NCBI GenBank assembly: GCA_964537055.1
Contig: CAZHYV010000013.1
Location: forward strand, 1-22,606
From: CAZHYV01 sp964537055
GTDB taxonomy: Bacteria; Myxococcota_A; Polyangia; Palsa-1104; JAEUJZ01
Direction: 5' to 3'
DNA: 22,606 nt
In this document: piece after piece, positions 13,749-21,746 of the stretch
Numbering within the stretch: position 1 is the first letter of the stretch
Layout: each line of letters opens with the position of its first letter
Position numbers and translations under genes: made by a program
The notes under the pieces: generated by a model
What the model saw: the letters and a program-made list of their open reading frames with translations, nothing else
The model's database searches: none
Told to the model about the DNA's origin: nothing

Positions 13749-14990
13749 ATGAATCCCGAAAAATGGTTGGAAGAGACCCAAGGGAAGCTAAAACAAGGTC
13801 CCGAGGAACTATTATCATGGGCTCTCTTTCTACTGACACAAATGAGACACGATGAGAAATCTCGTCACCGGGGACATTCGCGAATTCTGGAGAGGGCTCT
13901 TGCAGTTGGGCTTGCCTTTTTGCCAGAAGATCAGCTGCAAACATTTGCGAGGGAGACAATTTCTGCCTGGAGAGCCCATCCTCAGAATGAAGGGGTAAAG
14001 TCTCTTCTTAAACAACTCGCTTTCGAAGTTCCAAGTCAGCTTCATCCCCATCTGGAGGCACTTTTTACCCAGGGTGCACTCAATATTCGTGAAGCCTACC
14101 GAGGAGCAAAATGGCAGCAGGTGGAATTTTTGAAGGCTGTTGTGGAAGATCTTTCCACAGATCAAGAACTTCGACTTTCTGCTTGGGTTTGCCTTCTCCA
14201 TACCCGGAATCCAGAGGTGTTGCGATATGCTATGGAGCAAAGTCCTCGGCTTGATTTTTCACCTGCCCAGGTGCGAGACTATTTGCATTGGGTAGGCTTT
14301 GAGCAAACAGAACAAGGGTTCCGGCAGCTTTATCTTGATACTGCCTATCACATCATTTTCAACCCAGCTTATGGAGTTCCCTCGAAACCGGAAAATCGAG
14401 ACCTTCATCCAACTTGGACCTTATCCGCTGAGATAAAAGAAGTGGCTTTTGGTGGATCGGATAATGTGAACTGCTTGCTTTGTGGCCAAGACCTCTCTTC
14501 TATTTTCCATTTTAACAGAGATTTTCCTACTGACCTTCTGTCCTCGAAACGGTATCCTCAATTCATATCGGTCTGTCTGTCCTGTTTAGGTTGGGAAGAG
14601 CAACGCCTTTTCTATTCTCAAACGAGATACAAAACTCCTCGTGGTTCGTTTGGGTATCGTGGGCCCCTCATCAAACCTCAATTTCCCCAGGGCCCTTTGC
14701 TAACCACTCGGGTGGATTTAGCAAAAACGCCGACTCGGTTTTCTCATCAACCATGGGATCCTTGTCAAAATCTTCATCGATTAGGCGGCTTCCCTACGTG
14801 GGTCCAAGGCGCTGAATACCCAAGTTGTCCAGTCTGCACGCAAACGATGATCTTTTTTATGCAATTGGATTCCAATTTACCTACCTTTGCAGGAGCTGAA
14901 AGAGAGTGGCTATGGGGTTCAGGTGGACTTGGTTACATGTTTTGGTGTGATGGTTGCGAAAAAAGTTGCTGGCTATGGCAGTGTACGTAA
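13749..14990 (+). CDS. DUF1963/YwqG-like protein with four CxxC pairs
   Basis: The protein has 413 residues. The first 190 are helical and HEAT/ARM-like. The C-terminal half carries CLLC (242-245), CLSC (276-279), CPVC (360-363) and CDGC (400-403), which could form two zinc sites. The segment NLHRLGGFPTWVQGAEYPSC, then MIFFMQLDSNLP and a final FWCDGC, resembles the end of DUF1963/YwqG proteins, whose biochemical role is unknown. No clear ribosome site precedes ATG 13749. It lies between the two terminase-type genes with about 200 bp of empty sequence on both sides, as an inserted cargo gene would. Confidence 0.65.
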   Translation: MNPEKWLEETQGKLKQGPEELLSWALFLLTQMRHDEKSRHRGHSRILERALAVGLAFLPEDQLQTFARETISAWRAHPQNEGVKSLLKQLAFEVPSQLHPHLEALFTQGALNIREAYRGAKWQQVEFLKAVVEDLSTDQELRLSAWVCLLHTRNPEVLRYAMEQSPRLDFSPAQVRDYLHWVGFEQTEQGFRQLYLDTAYHIIFNPAYGVPSKPENRDLHPTWTLSAEIKEVAFGGSDNVNCLLCGQDLSSIFHFNRDFPTDLLSSKRYPQFISVCLSCLGWEEQRLFYSQTRYKTPRGSFGYRGPLIKPQFPQGPLLTTRVDLAKTPTRFSHQPWDPCQNLHRLGGFPTWVQGAEYPSCPVCTQTMIFFMQLDSNLPTFAGAEREWLWGSGGLGYMFWCDGCEKSCWLWQCT

Positions 14991-15033
14991 CTGGCAGGTA
15001 ATCTAGCGGAAAACCTAAATCTCGCTCAACCAT

Positions 15034-15120
15034 CTAGTGGAGTTCTCCTTGCTCTTCCAGAAGTTCGAGCGCACCGCTGACCTCATCCTAGGCATTCGGC
15101 TGGTAAGCTTCCATATCCAT
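15034..15120 (-). pseudogene. very short reading frame with an internal TAG
   Basis: After AGGAGA, ATG 15120 opens a 28-codon frame reading MDMEAYQPNA, a TAG at 15088-15090, and then DEVSGALELLEEQGELH before its final stop. The peptide after the stop looks like real protein (acidic helix). The 60-bp gap to the upstream small gene and the ribosome site argue for a former gene broken by one nonsense change. It is too short for certainty. Confidence 0.35.
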
Positions 15121-15181
15121 TCTCCTGAGGTGGAAGGGGCTTGATCAGACTTTCTAAGGAGGTTGGCTCCTCGTACGCTTT

Positions 15182-15469
15182 TCATCTTCTCCTCGGTTCT
15201 AAGGTCTTTTGTGCAATGGCCAGCAAGCGGCTTTTTCGATACGTCGCTTCGTAAATTTTTCCCTCCTCTCGATAGACGACCAAGATACGCCCACCTTTCT
15301 GCGGTGTCATGGAGACGATTTGACGGACCCATCCTCCAGCCCAGAGATAGCATTCTCCGGGCTGAAACTCCGTAAGCGGTTTTGCCATCACCTCTCCCAC
15401 TCCTTGAATCAAAACCCGGCGAGTATTTTGCTCTGTGACCTTTGGGGGTTCTGCCTTCTTCTCTGTCAT
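15182..15469 (-). CDS. small beta-rich phage protein, unknown
   Basis: The protein has 95 residues and starts with a strong site (AAGGAGG, 7 bp before ATG 15469). The middle LTEFQPGECYLWAGGWVRQIVSM, then GRILVVYREEGKIYEATYRKSRL, alternates strands like a small SH3- or KOW-type barrel. The tail is basic (EPRRR). It is transcribed leftward, away from the XRE-DUF4365 unit, from a promoter that holds a 14-bp palindrome. An overlapping longer frame on the same strand lacks protein-like character. Confidence 0.68.
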   Translation of the reverse strand: MTEKKAEPPKVTEQNTRRVLIQGVGEVMAKPLTEFQPGECYLWAGGWVRQIVSMTPQKGGRILVVYREEGKIYEATYRKSRLLAIAQKTLEPRRR

Positions 15470-15510
15470 CCGTGTCCTCCTTCAAAAATCAGCACTGGAT
15501 TCACTCATGT

Positions 15511-15540
15511 TTATTATTAACTATAGTTAACAGAAATCAA
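15511..15540. promoter_or_regulatory. promoter with perfect 14-bp palindrome between divergent genes
   Basis: TTAACTATAGTTAA (15517-15530) is a perfect palindrome. On the minus strand TTGATT (15535-15540) and TAATAA (15511-15516) flank it with 18-bp spacing, so a protein bound there would block the leftward gene. It also lies 82 bp before the rightward XRE gene. The XRE protein is the likely ligand. Confidence 0.6.
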
Positions 15541-15612
15541 CAAAAAAGAATTAGGGTCGTCGAGAAAATTATTTATCTCCTAAAAGAAATAGAAATTCTC
15601 TACAATGTTTCG

Positions 15613-15984
15613 ATGAATGAATACACCCCACGTTCTCGTCTCCAAAAGCCTAAAGAGAAAGAAGGAAAACAAGCGACAAAACCACGAGGAAGGCCTAGAG
15701 TTAAATTAGAACGAATCCCTCCGCTGGATTTAGCTCCAGGGCAAGCGAAGCGCCTAGAGAAAGCAAGAAGGTTGAGTGGGTACAGCTTCTACGAATTGTA
15801 TTTGCTGACTGGTATTCCTACGGCAACGATTCATAAGATCGAGCAAGGAGCCTTGCTTCGAGGAGCCAACACCTTTACTATGTATCAATTGGCGCAAGCC
15901 CTAGGAGAAGATCCAGGATGGTTAGCCTTCGGCATCGGCAAATCATTATTAGCAGAGAAGAAGCAGATAAGTGGAAATAAATAG
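15613..15984 (+). CDS. XRE-family regulator with AT-hook-like N-terminus
   Basis: This 123-residue protein has residues 21-32 rich in basic residues around the core PRGRPR, an AT-hook-like minor-groove motif. A helix-turn-helix of the Cro/CI type follows (QAKRLEKARRLSGYSFYEL, LLTGIPTATIHKIEQGA, then MYQLAQALGEDPGWLAFG). ATG 15613 is chosen because the protein-like sequence begins there, although no clear Shine-Dalgarno is present. It precedes the DUF4365 gene by 38 bp on the same strand and probably controls it, and perhaps also the leftward gene, through the palindrome at 15517-15530. Confidence 0.82.
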   Translation: MNEYTPRSRLQKPKEKEGKQATKPRGRPRVKLERIPPLDLAPGQAKRLEKARRLSGYSFYELYLLTGIPTATIHKIEQGALLRGANTFTMYQLAQALGEDPGWLAFGIGKSLLAEKKQISGNK

Positions 15985-16022
15985 GAATTTTTTGCACCTG
16001 CTTGGCTTGTAAGAGGAAGAGT

Positions 16023-18026
16023 ATGAGCGAACGTATTAATTTAGGTCCATTGCCCGAAGTAGCAAAAAGTCATACCCAAGAAAGCGAAAGCATCAAGGCA
16101 CTGCAGGATATGCTTCCGACCGATAAATTCATAATTCGATTTCTTCTGGAAAGGGACTATGGGGTGGATTTACAAGTGGAGGCTCGCTATGAGAAGTATG
16201 TAACCAACTTTTTCACCCACATTCAAATGAAATCTAAGGAGAAATCGGATCCTAATCTGGATGGTAGTGTATCTTTGTCGGTCGAGAACTCAAACTTAAA
16301 CTATTTACTCAATGGTCCTTGTGGTTGTAGCTTATACATTCTTTATTTAAAAGACCGAAAAGAATTAAGATACGTATGGGCCTCTGAAGAATTTGCACGT
16401 ATCAAATCAGAGGATCCTAAGTGGCCGAACGGCAGCACAACTATAACCCTTAAATTTTATGATAAAATAGATTCTCGAGCTATCCAATCTATTCATGAAA
16501 AAATTATATCAAAGCAAACCCTTTATCGCGATCTCACTGAACAATTAGCTAAAAAAGTGCTCGGCAGAGGAAAACAAGAAGAAATTCCTAAATTAGTGCT
16601 TGATGTTATGCACAACAGAGTCCGAGACCCAAATATTACATTATCCCTCCTTCGAAAAAATGGAATTGACTTAGTCTCTTTAGGATATGCGTCTTCTGTG
16701 CTTGAACTAGCTCGTGAAATACCTTCACAATTTCTCGAGCAGGATAAAAAGGCACAGCTTGTTGCTGCTTATGCTCATTACCTGCAGGGCTCCTTTTTTC
16801 ACGCAGAGGGATACCTCGCTTCCTGTTTAGAAAATGAAGAGGCATTGAATTCTGAAGATGAATACTTGTTAAATACGATAAGAAACCGTTGTGGTGTCCA
16901 ATTAGGCAAAATCAGCCAAGAAGAGTTTTTGAAAAGAGAGGAGGCAGAAATTAGAAACCTTACCGAGCCCTTGCTAAAACTACAGGCAGAGCTTGACCTT
17001 GTAAGGTTGAAAGCATCTGACGCATTTCGTGCTCCTGTAACTTCTGGCTTACGAGAGAAATGCAACCAGCTTCTTGAGTCTGCTAAAAAAATGGGTAGTT
17101 CTACTCTAAAGTCTCAAGCGGAGATTGCCCTCTTAGAAATAGAAGGGCAAATTTTTCTTCGCGATTTTACGGAAAATGTATGGAATACATCGGGATTAAT
17201 TAGGGACTCTTATGTCGACTTACGAGATAAGGTTATACCTTTTATTAATACTCAACTGGAGAGCTGGATAATTCGAGTTCTCTCCTTATGTAAATCTATA
17301 GAGCCCAATCCGGTCCTGGTTGCTGATGGGCTCTTAACGGGAAGTAAAATCCTGTTTGGTTATATCTTTCATAGCAAAGTTCTTACAGTAGGGCTGGGGA
17401 TCAGATTAGAGATTAATATATCAGTAATAGAACGTTTTCTGCTTTTACTAGAGCAGATATCAGAAAAGCTTCTCACTCAGGGCATGAAGTATGATGCGGT
17501 TAAAGCTAAACACTTTGTTACAGAGATTCTTTGGTGTTTAGGACAACAGGATCAAGCAAAAAAGAAAGCCAACCAGCTTTTGCCACGCACAATTCAGTAT
17601 CCTTCTATTGCCGATCGTCTCCAAAAGATTGTTGATGGAAAAACAGAAGTTGAAGAAATAGAGGCTTTGCAATTAAGTTTCGAAGAAGATGACTTTTTCC
17701 TTCAACTGGATGATGAGAGGTTAAAAGAATATTCTAATTGGGTAGCCAGACAGCTTGACGTGCCTTTATATTTTGTCGAGAGAGAAGCCCTTATCCAGAG
17801 AACCATCGCTCGAGAGAGAAATAATTGGTGCAGGCATATCGATATTAGCCCTGAGCATCAAAATTTTTTGGCATGTTACTGCGCTAAGACTAGGCAATCT
17901 ACAAAGATACCAGCAGAGCATGTAGAGACAGTCATTTCCACATTTAAAGGGATTGCATGCCATCAATGCTCTTATCAGGAACGCAAGCCTAAACCTCAAA
18001 TGCCTCGTACCGCAACTACGGAGTAA
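16023..18026 (+). CDS. DUF4365 nuclease-like protein with helical repeats (putative defence effector)
   Basis: The protein has 667 residues. Residues about 15-140 match DUF4365, which has a PD-(D/E)xK nuclease-like fold; the signature positions appear as YGVDLQVEA (D49, E53) and HIQMK (Q68, K70). The remainder is long and helical, TPR/ARM-like (for example LVAAYAHYLQGSFFHAEGYLASC), with a C-terminal Cys/His cluster (WCRHID, CYCAK, CHQCSYQ) that may bind metal. DUF4365 proteins recur in anti-phage loci. GAGGAAG lies before ATG 16023; an upstream TTG is less likely. It is AT-rich, follows an XRE gene and runs up to the terminase gene, whose base composition is clearly different. Confidence 0.78.
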   Translation: MSERINLGPLPEVAKSHTQESESIKALQDMLPTDKFIIRFLLERDYGVDLQVEARYEKYVTNFFTHIQMKSKEKSDPNLDGSVSLSVENSNLNYLLNGPCGCSLYILYLKDRKELRYVWASEEFARIKSEDPKWPNGSTTITLKFYDKIDSRAIQSIHEKIISKQTLYRDLTEQLAKKVLGRGKQEEIPKLVLDVMHNRVRDPNITLSLLRKNGIDLVSLGYASSVLELAREIPSQFLEQDKKAQLVAAYAHYLQGSFFHAEGYLASCLENEEALNSEDEYLLNTIRNRCGVQLGKISQEEFLKREEAEIRNLTEPLLKLQAELDLVRLKASDAFRAPVTSGLREKCNQLLESAKKMGSSTLKSQAEIALLEIEGQIFLRDFTENVWNTSGLIRDSYVDLRDKVIPFINTQLESWIIRVLSLCKSIEPNPVLVADGLLTGSKILFGYIFHSKVLTVGLGIRLEINISVIERFLLLLEQISEKLLTQGMKYDAVKAKHFVTEILWCLGQQDQAKKKANQLLPRTIQYPSIADRLQKIVDGKTEVEEIEALQLSFEEDDFFLQLDDERLKEYSNWVARQLDVPLYFVEREALIQRTIARERNNWCRHIDISPEHQNFLACYCAKTRQSTKIPAEHVETVISTFKGIACHQCSYQERKPKPQMPRTATTE

Positions 18027-18069
18027 AATTTTAGTATTACTTCTTAAAACTTTTGAACCGCAAAGGCAG

Positions 18070-19764
18070 ATGGTGCTAGCTTTAATGGATTTATCCATGC
18101 GCTCTTCTACTCGCCTTGATATTCAGCAATTTTATACTCAGTTCGTCCCTCATTCCCGCTACCAAAACCTCAAAGTTGAGCTGCGCTCCTTTCGCGGCGA
18201 GGTCCTTACCCGACTCGGAGGGACCTGGGATCAGCTTCTGCAGCAGTTTATCGAAACGCCTAGAGAGATAGACCATCCCGCGCATATCATTACCGCGGAA
18301 GAGAGCCAAGACACGGCTGCTCGCAATTTTGCGGATTGGCTTGTTCGATTTGCTCGCAGTGAACCTCACCCCATCAGCCTAGAAATGTTTGCCGATAACC
18401 GCCGGGGAGGGAAAACCTTCTTCATGGTCTTATGGGTGTTACTCACCGTCCTTCATGTGCCTCGGGTCAAGACAGGCCGCATGATTGGCTGGCTGGTGGT
18501 CCCCAACTATCCCAGACAACGTGAGATCCGCGAAACCATTGCGAAGATCCTGCCTGCTTCATGGCTTAAACCAGGGGGGCCCATTCAGTTTACCAAGTCG
18601 GACCGTTGCTACCGCTTCTGTACAGGGGCCGAGCTCTACATCAAATCTGCGGATGACCCGGATGGTCTCAAAGAAGGCGGCGTGCCGATCATTGGGATCA
18701 ATGAAGCACAGCAAGTGCAGGGTAAAGCAGCGATCAACTGCCTCGGCAATAATTTAGATGCAGGCGGGCTTACGATTCTTGCGCTGAACCCGCCCGATTC
18801 TGTCAGGGGGCTGTGGTGTGAAGACTTATACGAAGCCATTGTAGAAACAGATCCAGATACCAAGAAAAGCCGCTTACCCTATGCGAGGATCACGACCTTT
18901 CCTCCTGGCAAAAATCGGCGGATTGAGCAGAGCTCACGAAAGGGCTTTGCTTCGATTGTCCAGGTGATTGACCCAAAACAGGAGCAACGAGACAACCTGG
19001 GCATGTGGGTTTCGATTACGGATCGCTGCTATCCGAAGTGGGATCAAAAGAACCTTCAGTCTATCCCTATGCACTGGGAAGATGTGACGCCTTATGTGAT
19101 TGGCCTCATGAACTGTTTTCGTGGGGCCTCCTTTCCCTATGGTGCGGGCATGGACTTTAACTGGCGCCCTTATTGTGCTGCCGTGCGATTTAAGGTGCTC
19201 AAGGCTCCAGAACGAAACACGCTTGGAGCTCCGGTTGGTTCTTACTGTTACTTTGTCACGGAAGAAGTCATGAATGATATCTCTATTGGGGAGTATTGGA
19301 CCGAGGAAGGCTTGGCCAGAGCCATGGTGGCCGCGGGATGGTCGCCGAACGATACCCTGATTATTGCAGATGCCTCGGGCGGATGGCAAGGCTCCTCAGG
19401 ACGTCAGCGGGGCAAAGAGGCAGATCCTGAGACCTTTAGCTACCGCATCATGGAATCGTACTACTGGCGCATTTTTCCACCTCAAGAGTCTGTCCAAGTG
19501 CATCGGCGCCTGCGTCAAAAAGCGATGATTGAAGAACATGCCCAGAACCCACCTGTGCCCATGCGGATTAACCTCATGAATCAGCTTCTGGAGCAGAAAC
19601 GCTTGTTTGTGGATCCCAAAGCAGAACGAACTGCGGAAGCCTTCCGGCGCTGTGAGGCCAAGAATAAAAAGCCTGTGGGCAAATACAGCCATGCCCCCGA
19701 TGCTGCAGGATATTTTATCTGGCGCGCCGAGAATGCTCTGTTAGAGGCGGTGAAGCGGAAATGA
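18070..19764 (+). CDS. terL: phage terminase large subunit
   Basis: This 564-residue packaging motor translocates and cuts phage DNA. The ATPase part has Walker A RRGGKT (111-116) and a Walker B region VPIIGINEAQ in which the usual aspartate is asparagine (N211) before the catalytic E212. The coupling segment is LTILALNPP. The RNase H-like nuclease part has GMDFNWRP (D362), IIADASGG (D434) and SHAPDAAGY (D544). The frame stays open upstream over the end of the DUF4365 gene, but coding character starts near ATG 18070; ATG 18085 is an alternative. The gene is GC-richer than its left neighbour. Its stop overlaps the start of a 14-codon frame. Confidence 0.85.
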   Translation: MVLALMDLSMRSSTRLDIQQFYTQFVPHSRYQNLKVELRSFRGEVLTRLGGTWDQLLQQFIETPREIDHPAHIITAEESQDTAARNFADWLVRFARSEPHPISLEMFADNRRGGKTFFMVLWVLLTVLHVPRVKTGRMIGWLVVPNYPRQREIRETIAKILPASWLKPGGPIQFTKSDRCYRFCTGAELYIKSADDPDGLKEGGVPIIGINEAQQVQGKAAINCLGNNLDAGGLTILALNPPDSVRGLWCEDLYEAIVETDPDTKKSRLPYARITTFPPGKNRRIEQSSRKGFASIVQVIDPKQEQRDNLGMWVSITDRCYPKWDQKNLQSIPMHWEDVTPYVIGLMNCFRGASFPYGAGMDFNWRPYCAAVRFKVLKAPERNTLGAPVGSYCYFVTEEVMNDISIGEYWTEEGLARAMVAAGWSPNDTLIIADASGGWQGSSGRQRGKEADPETFSYRIMESYYWRIFPPQESVQVHRRLRQKAMIEEHAQNPPVPMRINLMNQLLEQKRLFVDPKAERTAEAFRRCEAKNKKPVGKYSHAPDAAGYFIWRAENALLEAVKRK

Positions 19765-19805
19765 GGCGAACAGATGGCAAAGAATCATTTCGGGAAGTAA
19801 GATGA
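19761..19805 (+). pseudogene. stub of the gene after terminase (portal position)
   Basis: ATG 19761 overlaps the terminase stop as ATGA, the usual coupling to the next phage gene. The frame reads MRRTDGKESFREVR and then stops. In tailed phages the portal gene normally follows. What remains looks like the first codons of that gene, cut by a deletion or recombination near 19800. The peptide is too short to identify. Confidence 0.35.
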
Positions 19806-19931
19806 AAAACCATCGTTTTATCTTTTTATCAAAACACTTTGGGGAAAGAGGGCGTATACTCAAAGTTGAGAAGACCAAGGACAAGCACGAGGCCTCTGCT
19901 CGACCGTGCCCTCACAGTGAGGACGGCTTTC

Positions 19932-19960
19932 TTGACAGCGATGGAGGCTTTCATTTAGAT
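19932..19960 (+). promoter_or_regulatory. promoter of the 20011 gene
   Basis: A perfect TTGACA (19932-19937) stands 17 bp before TTAGAT (19955-19960), about 50 bp upstream of ATG 20011. A dedicated promoter here suggests that the gene is not part of the phage late operon. Confidence 0.6.
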
Positions 19961-20010
19961 AACATCCAGTATCATCTGAGCGTTCACCAGCTCAACCTAA
20001 AGGTACCAAA

Positions 20011-20820
20011 ATGGCAAAGCTGAACCAAAAACAGAAAGCCCAAATGTTAGCATTACGAGGCGAGATTGATGCTGCCTTGACAGAGTTCTCTGATTTGCGT
20101 TCTCAGGGGGACGTCGGTGCGAGCGCGTCATTGGCTGAGATTGCCGCCTACCAAGGGCGGTGGCGAGATGTGGTGACAAGCGCAGATATTGTCTTCGGTT
20201 CACCCGGATCTGTAAAGACGCTGAATGTATATACGGATTTGGTCGCGCTTGTGGCGCGGGCGGGCACCGAACTTGGTAACTGGGAAGAGATCAGGCGCCA
20301 AGGGAAGCTGGCGCTGGCCCAGCTGACCAAGAAAGAGCAAGACATCGAGTGTAGGGCAGCAATCCAGAACCTGCTTAAGTTTGCCTCCCAAAGAGGAGAG
20401 GAGCCCCTATATACGCCGGGTACTATAGAGGAGCAACGGCGAGTAGAGTTTGAAGCAGCTATTGAGAAGATGAACAAGACGAAGAAAAAGTTCAAGACGC
20501 CAGCGGACCGGCTTGATCATCTGTTTGGGCTGGCGAACGTCTACGAGTATCATCCCGGAGCTGTCCTGCTCTATGATCAAGAGAAGGAATTGCCTGATAT
20601 TTTCGATAACGTCGCGTTCGTAGCGTCCGCGCTGGCGCGTGCAAATCGGCTCGAGGAGGCCTGGGCAGCCATCCATGCGAAACTTCACCATTTTTGGCCT
20701 GTAGAGGAGAGCCAGGTAGCACCAGTGGTGCTCCTTGTTGATGAAGGACTACGCCAGGTAATGACACCCAGCCGCTGCGCGATCGTACTTCGGACGCCAC
20801 GGGGACCAGGGGTTGGTTGA
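20011..20820 (+). CDS. helical repeat protein of unknown function
   Basis: This 269-residue protein consists of helical, TPR-like segments (IDAALTEFSDLRSQGDVGASASLAEIAAYQGRWRDVV; RLDHLFGLANVYEYHPG; VAFVASALARANRLEEAW) and ends with LLVDEGLRQVMTPSRCAIVLRTPRG, which looks like a conserved family tail. AAAGG lies 8 bp before ATG 20011, which has its own promoter. It is GC-richer than both neighbours and not phage-like, so it may belong to the host flank or be a separate transfer. The family name is not known to me. Confidence 0.7.
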   Translation: MAKLNQKQKAQMLALRGEIDAALTEFSDLRSQGDVGASASLAEIAAYQGRWRDVVTSADIVFGSPGSVKTLNVYTDLVALVARAGTELGNWEEIRRQGKLALAQLTKKEQDIECRAAIQNLLKFASQRGEEPLYTPGTIEEQRRVEFEAAIEKMNKTKKKFKTPADRLDHLFGLANVYEYHPGAVLLYDQEKELPDIFDNVAFVASALARANRLEEAWAAIHAKLHHFWPVEESQVAPVVLLVDEGLRQVMTPSRCAIVLRTPRGPGVG

Positions 20821-20840
20821 GGCGTAGGATGTGCCCAGGA

Positions 20841-20901
20841 CTTAGAGGGTTTCTAAAAAGTAGAATGAGAGGCTGATTTTACTTTTTAGAAACCCTCTAA
20901 G
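20841..20901. repeat. very long perfect hairpin between convergent genes
   Basis: Arms 20841-20862 and 20880-20901 are perfect 22-bp inverted copies (outer ends CTTAGAGGG and CCCTCTAAG). Four more pairs, one of them G-T, extend the stem to 26 bp around a 9-nt loop. It lies between two convergent genes and could end transcription from both sides, although no T tract follows. The GAGGGTTTCTAAAAAG ends also recall insertion-sequence termini, so it may be a collapsed IS or MITE. Confidence 0.7.
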
Positions 20902-20915
20902 CAATTGATACTCTA

Positions 20916-21605
20916 TCATGAATCCTGGTCAGGTAATCGTCGACGCAATATCACTCTTTGTTCCTTGTCATTATCATTTTTTGTCCCTTGGATCCTTTTA
21001 AGCATTTGGAATTTCCTTGGAAACTCCGCACGAAACGTTTCAATTCCCTCTTCACAAAGCTGACCTGCCTCAAAAGCCCAACCTAAGATATACTCAGAGA
21101 TCAGTCGATTTCGGTTGATCCCACACGGAATTAGATCCTGAGATGAATATTGAAGCCGAGGAAGAGCACATAATCGGGACTTCGCATGGGCCCGAAGAGG
21201 CCAATCCAGCCAATCGTCACACCCTTCAGTCGCCGCTAGCACTTTCGGGGAACGAACCATTTGACGGACGAGCAATTCAGGAGTCAGTGGATGCTCTACA
21301 AATTCCTTTAAAAATCCATCGATACTTTCGTTCTCTGTCCTTTGTTCGATTACGCTGATGACGTCTTTGGGAGTGCGCAGCAGGTAGGCACAAGTATATT
21401 CAATAAAATGAAGAAGCTCTTGCAGTTTTTCCTCTCTGAGCGGAATCCCGCTGGACGGTCTTTCATATTTAATACAAGCTGCCGCACAAAAGCTTTCCGA
21501 GAATTCTTGCTCATAGAGCCAAAAGCTGTTCAGAACGCCCGCATTTTTTTGGCATAAGTAGATTCTCTCAAGCGGAGTATGGGAGACAAGATCCTCAATG
21601 TTCAT
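20916..21605 (-). CDS. protein of unknown function
   Basis: This 229-residue protein starts at ATG 21605, preceded by AGAGGAAA. It is a soluble, mostly helical protein without signal peptide, membrane segment or motif I recognise. Notable stretches are FIEYTCAYLLRTPKDVISVIEQRTENE and SEYILGWAFEAGQLCEEGIETF. Its tail is highly charged (NDNDKEQRVILRRRLPDQDS). It lies 141 bp downstream of another unknown gene on the same strand and could be its partner. Confidence 0.65.
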   Translation of the reverse strand: MNIEDLVSHTPLERIYLCQKNAGVLNSFWLYEQEFSESFCAAACIKYERPSSGIPLREEKLQELLHFIEYTCAYLLRTPKDVISVIEQRTENESIDGFLKEFVEHPLTPELLVRQMVRSPKVLAATEGCDDWLDWPLRAHAKSRLCALPRLQYSSQDLIPCGINRNRLISEYILGWAFEAGQLCEEGIETFRAEFPRKFQMLKRIQGTKNDNDKEQRVILRRRLPDQDS

Positions 21606-21746
21606 TCATTTCCTCTTTGTTTAGATGGCTTCTAAAGCCACCTTGGCCTTTCCATCGTCAAATTTCCTTTGCATTCTAGGCGTCCTCTCCACTCCTTCTA
21701 CCCTATTCCCTGGTCCAAATTTTGGGGATCCCAAAGACCGTCATTA

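Larger units (their letters stand above)
2334..19805. mobile_element. truncated prophage or phage-derived island at tRNA-Leu
   Basis: The region runs from the tRNA-Leu 3' end, through an integrase next to it, a regulatory switch with antirepressor, a DNA methyltransferase, a replication initiator and a DnaC-like loader, to a large terminase. It ends at a stub of the following gene. No portal, capsid, tail, holin or endolysin gene is seen. The left boundary is supported by the tRNA and integrase. The right boundary is an inference from the abrupt end of phage genes near 19805, because I found no copy of the tRNA-Leu 3' end there. Confidence 0.8.

Noticed and set aside
13830..14240. 136-codon minus-strand frame
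   Set aside because: It is a shadow of the DUF1963-like gene on the other strand, with no protein-like pattern.
19802..20023. 73-codon frame after the terminase
   Set aside because: It overlaps the promoter and start of the 20011 gene and has no clear ribosome site or domain. It is more likely leftover sequence.
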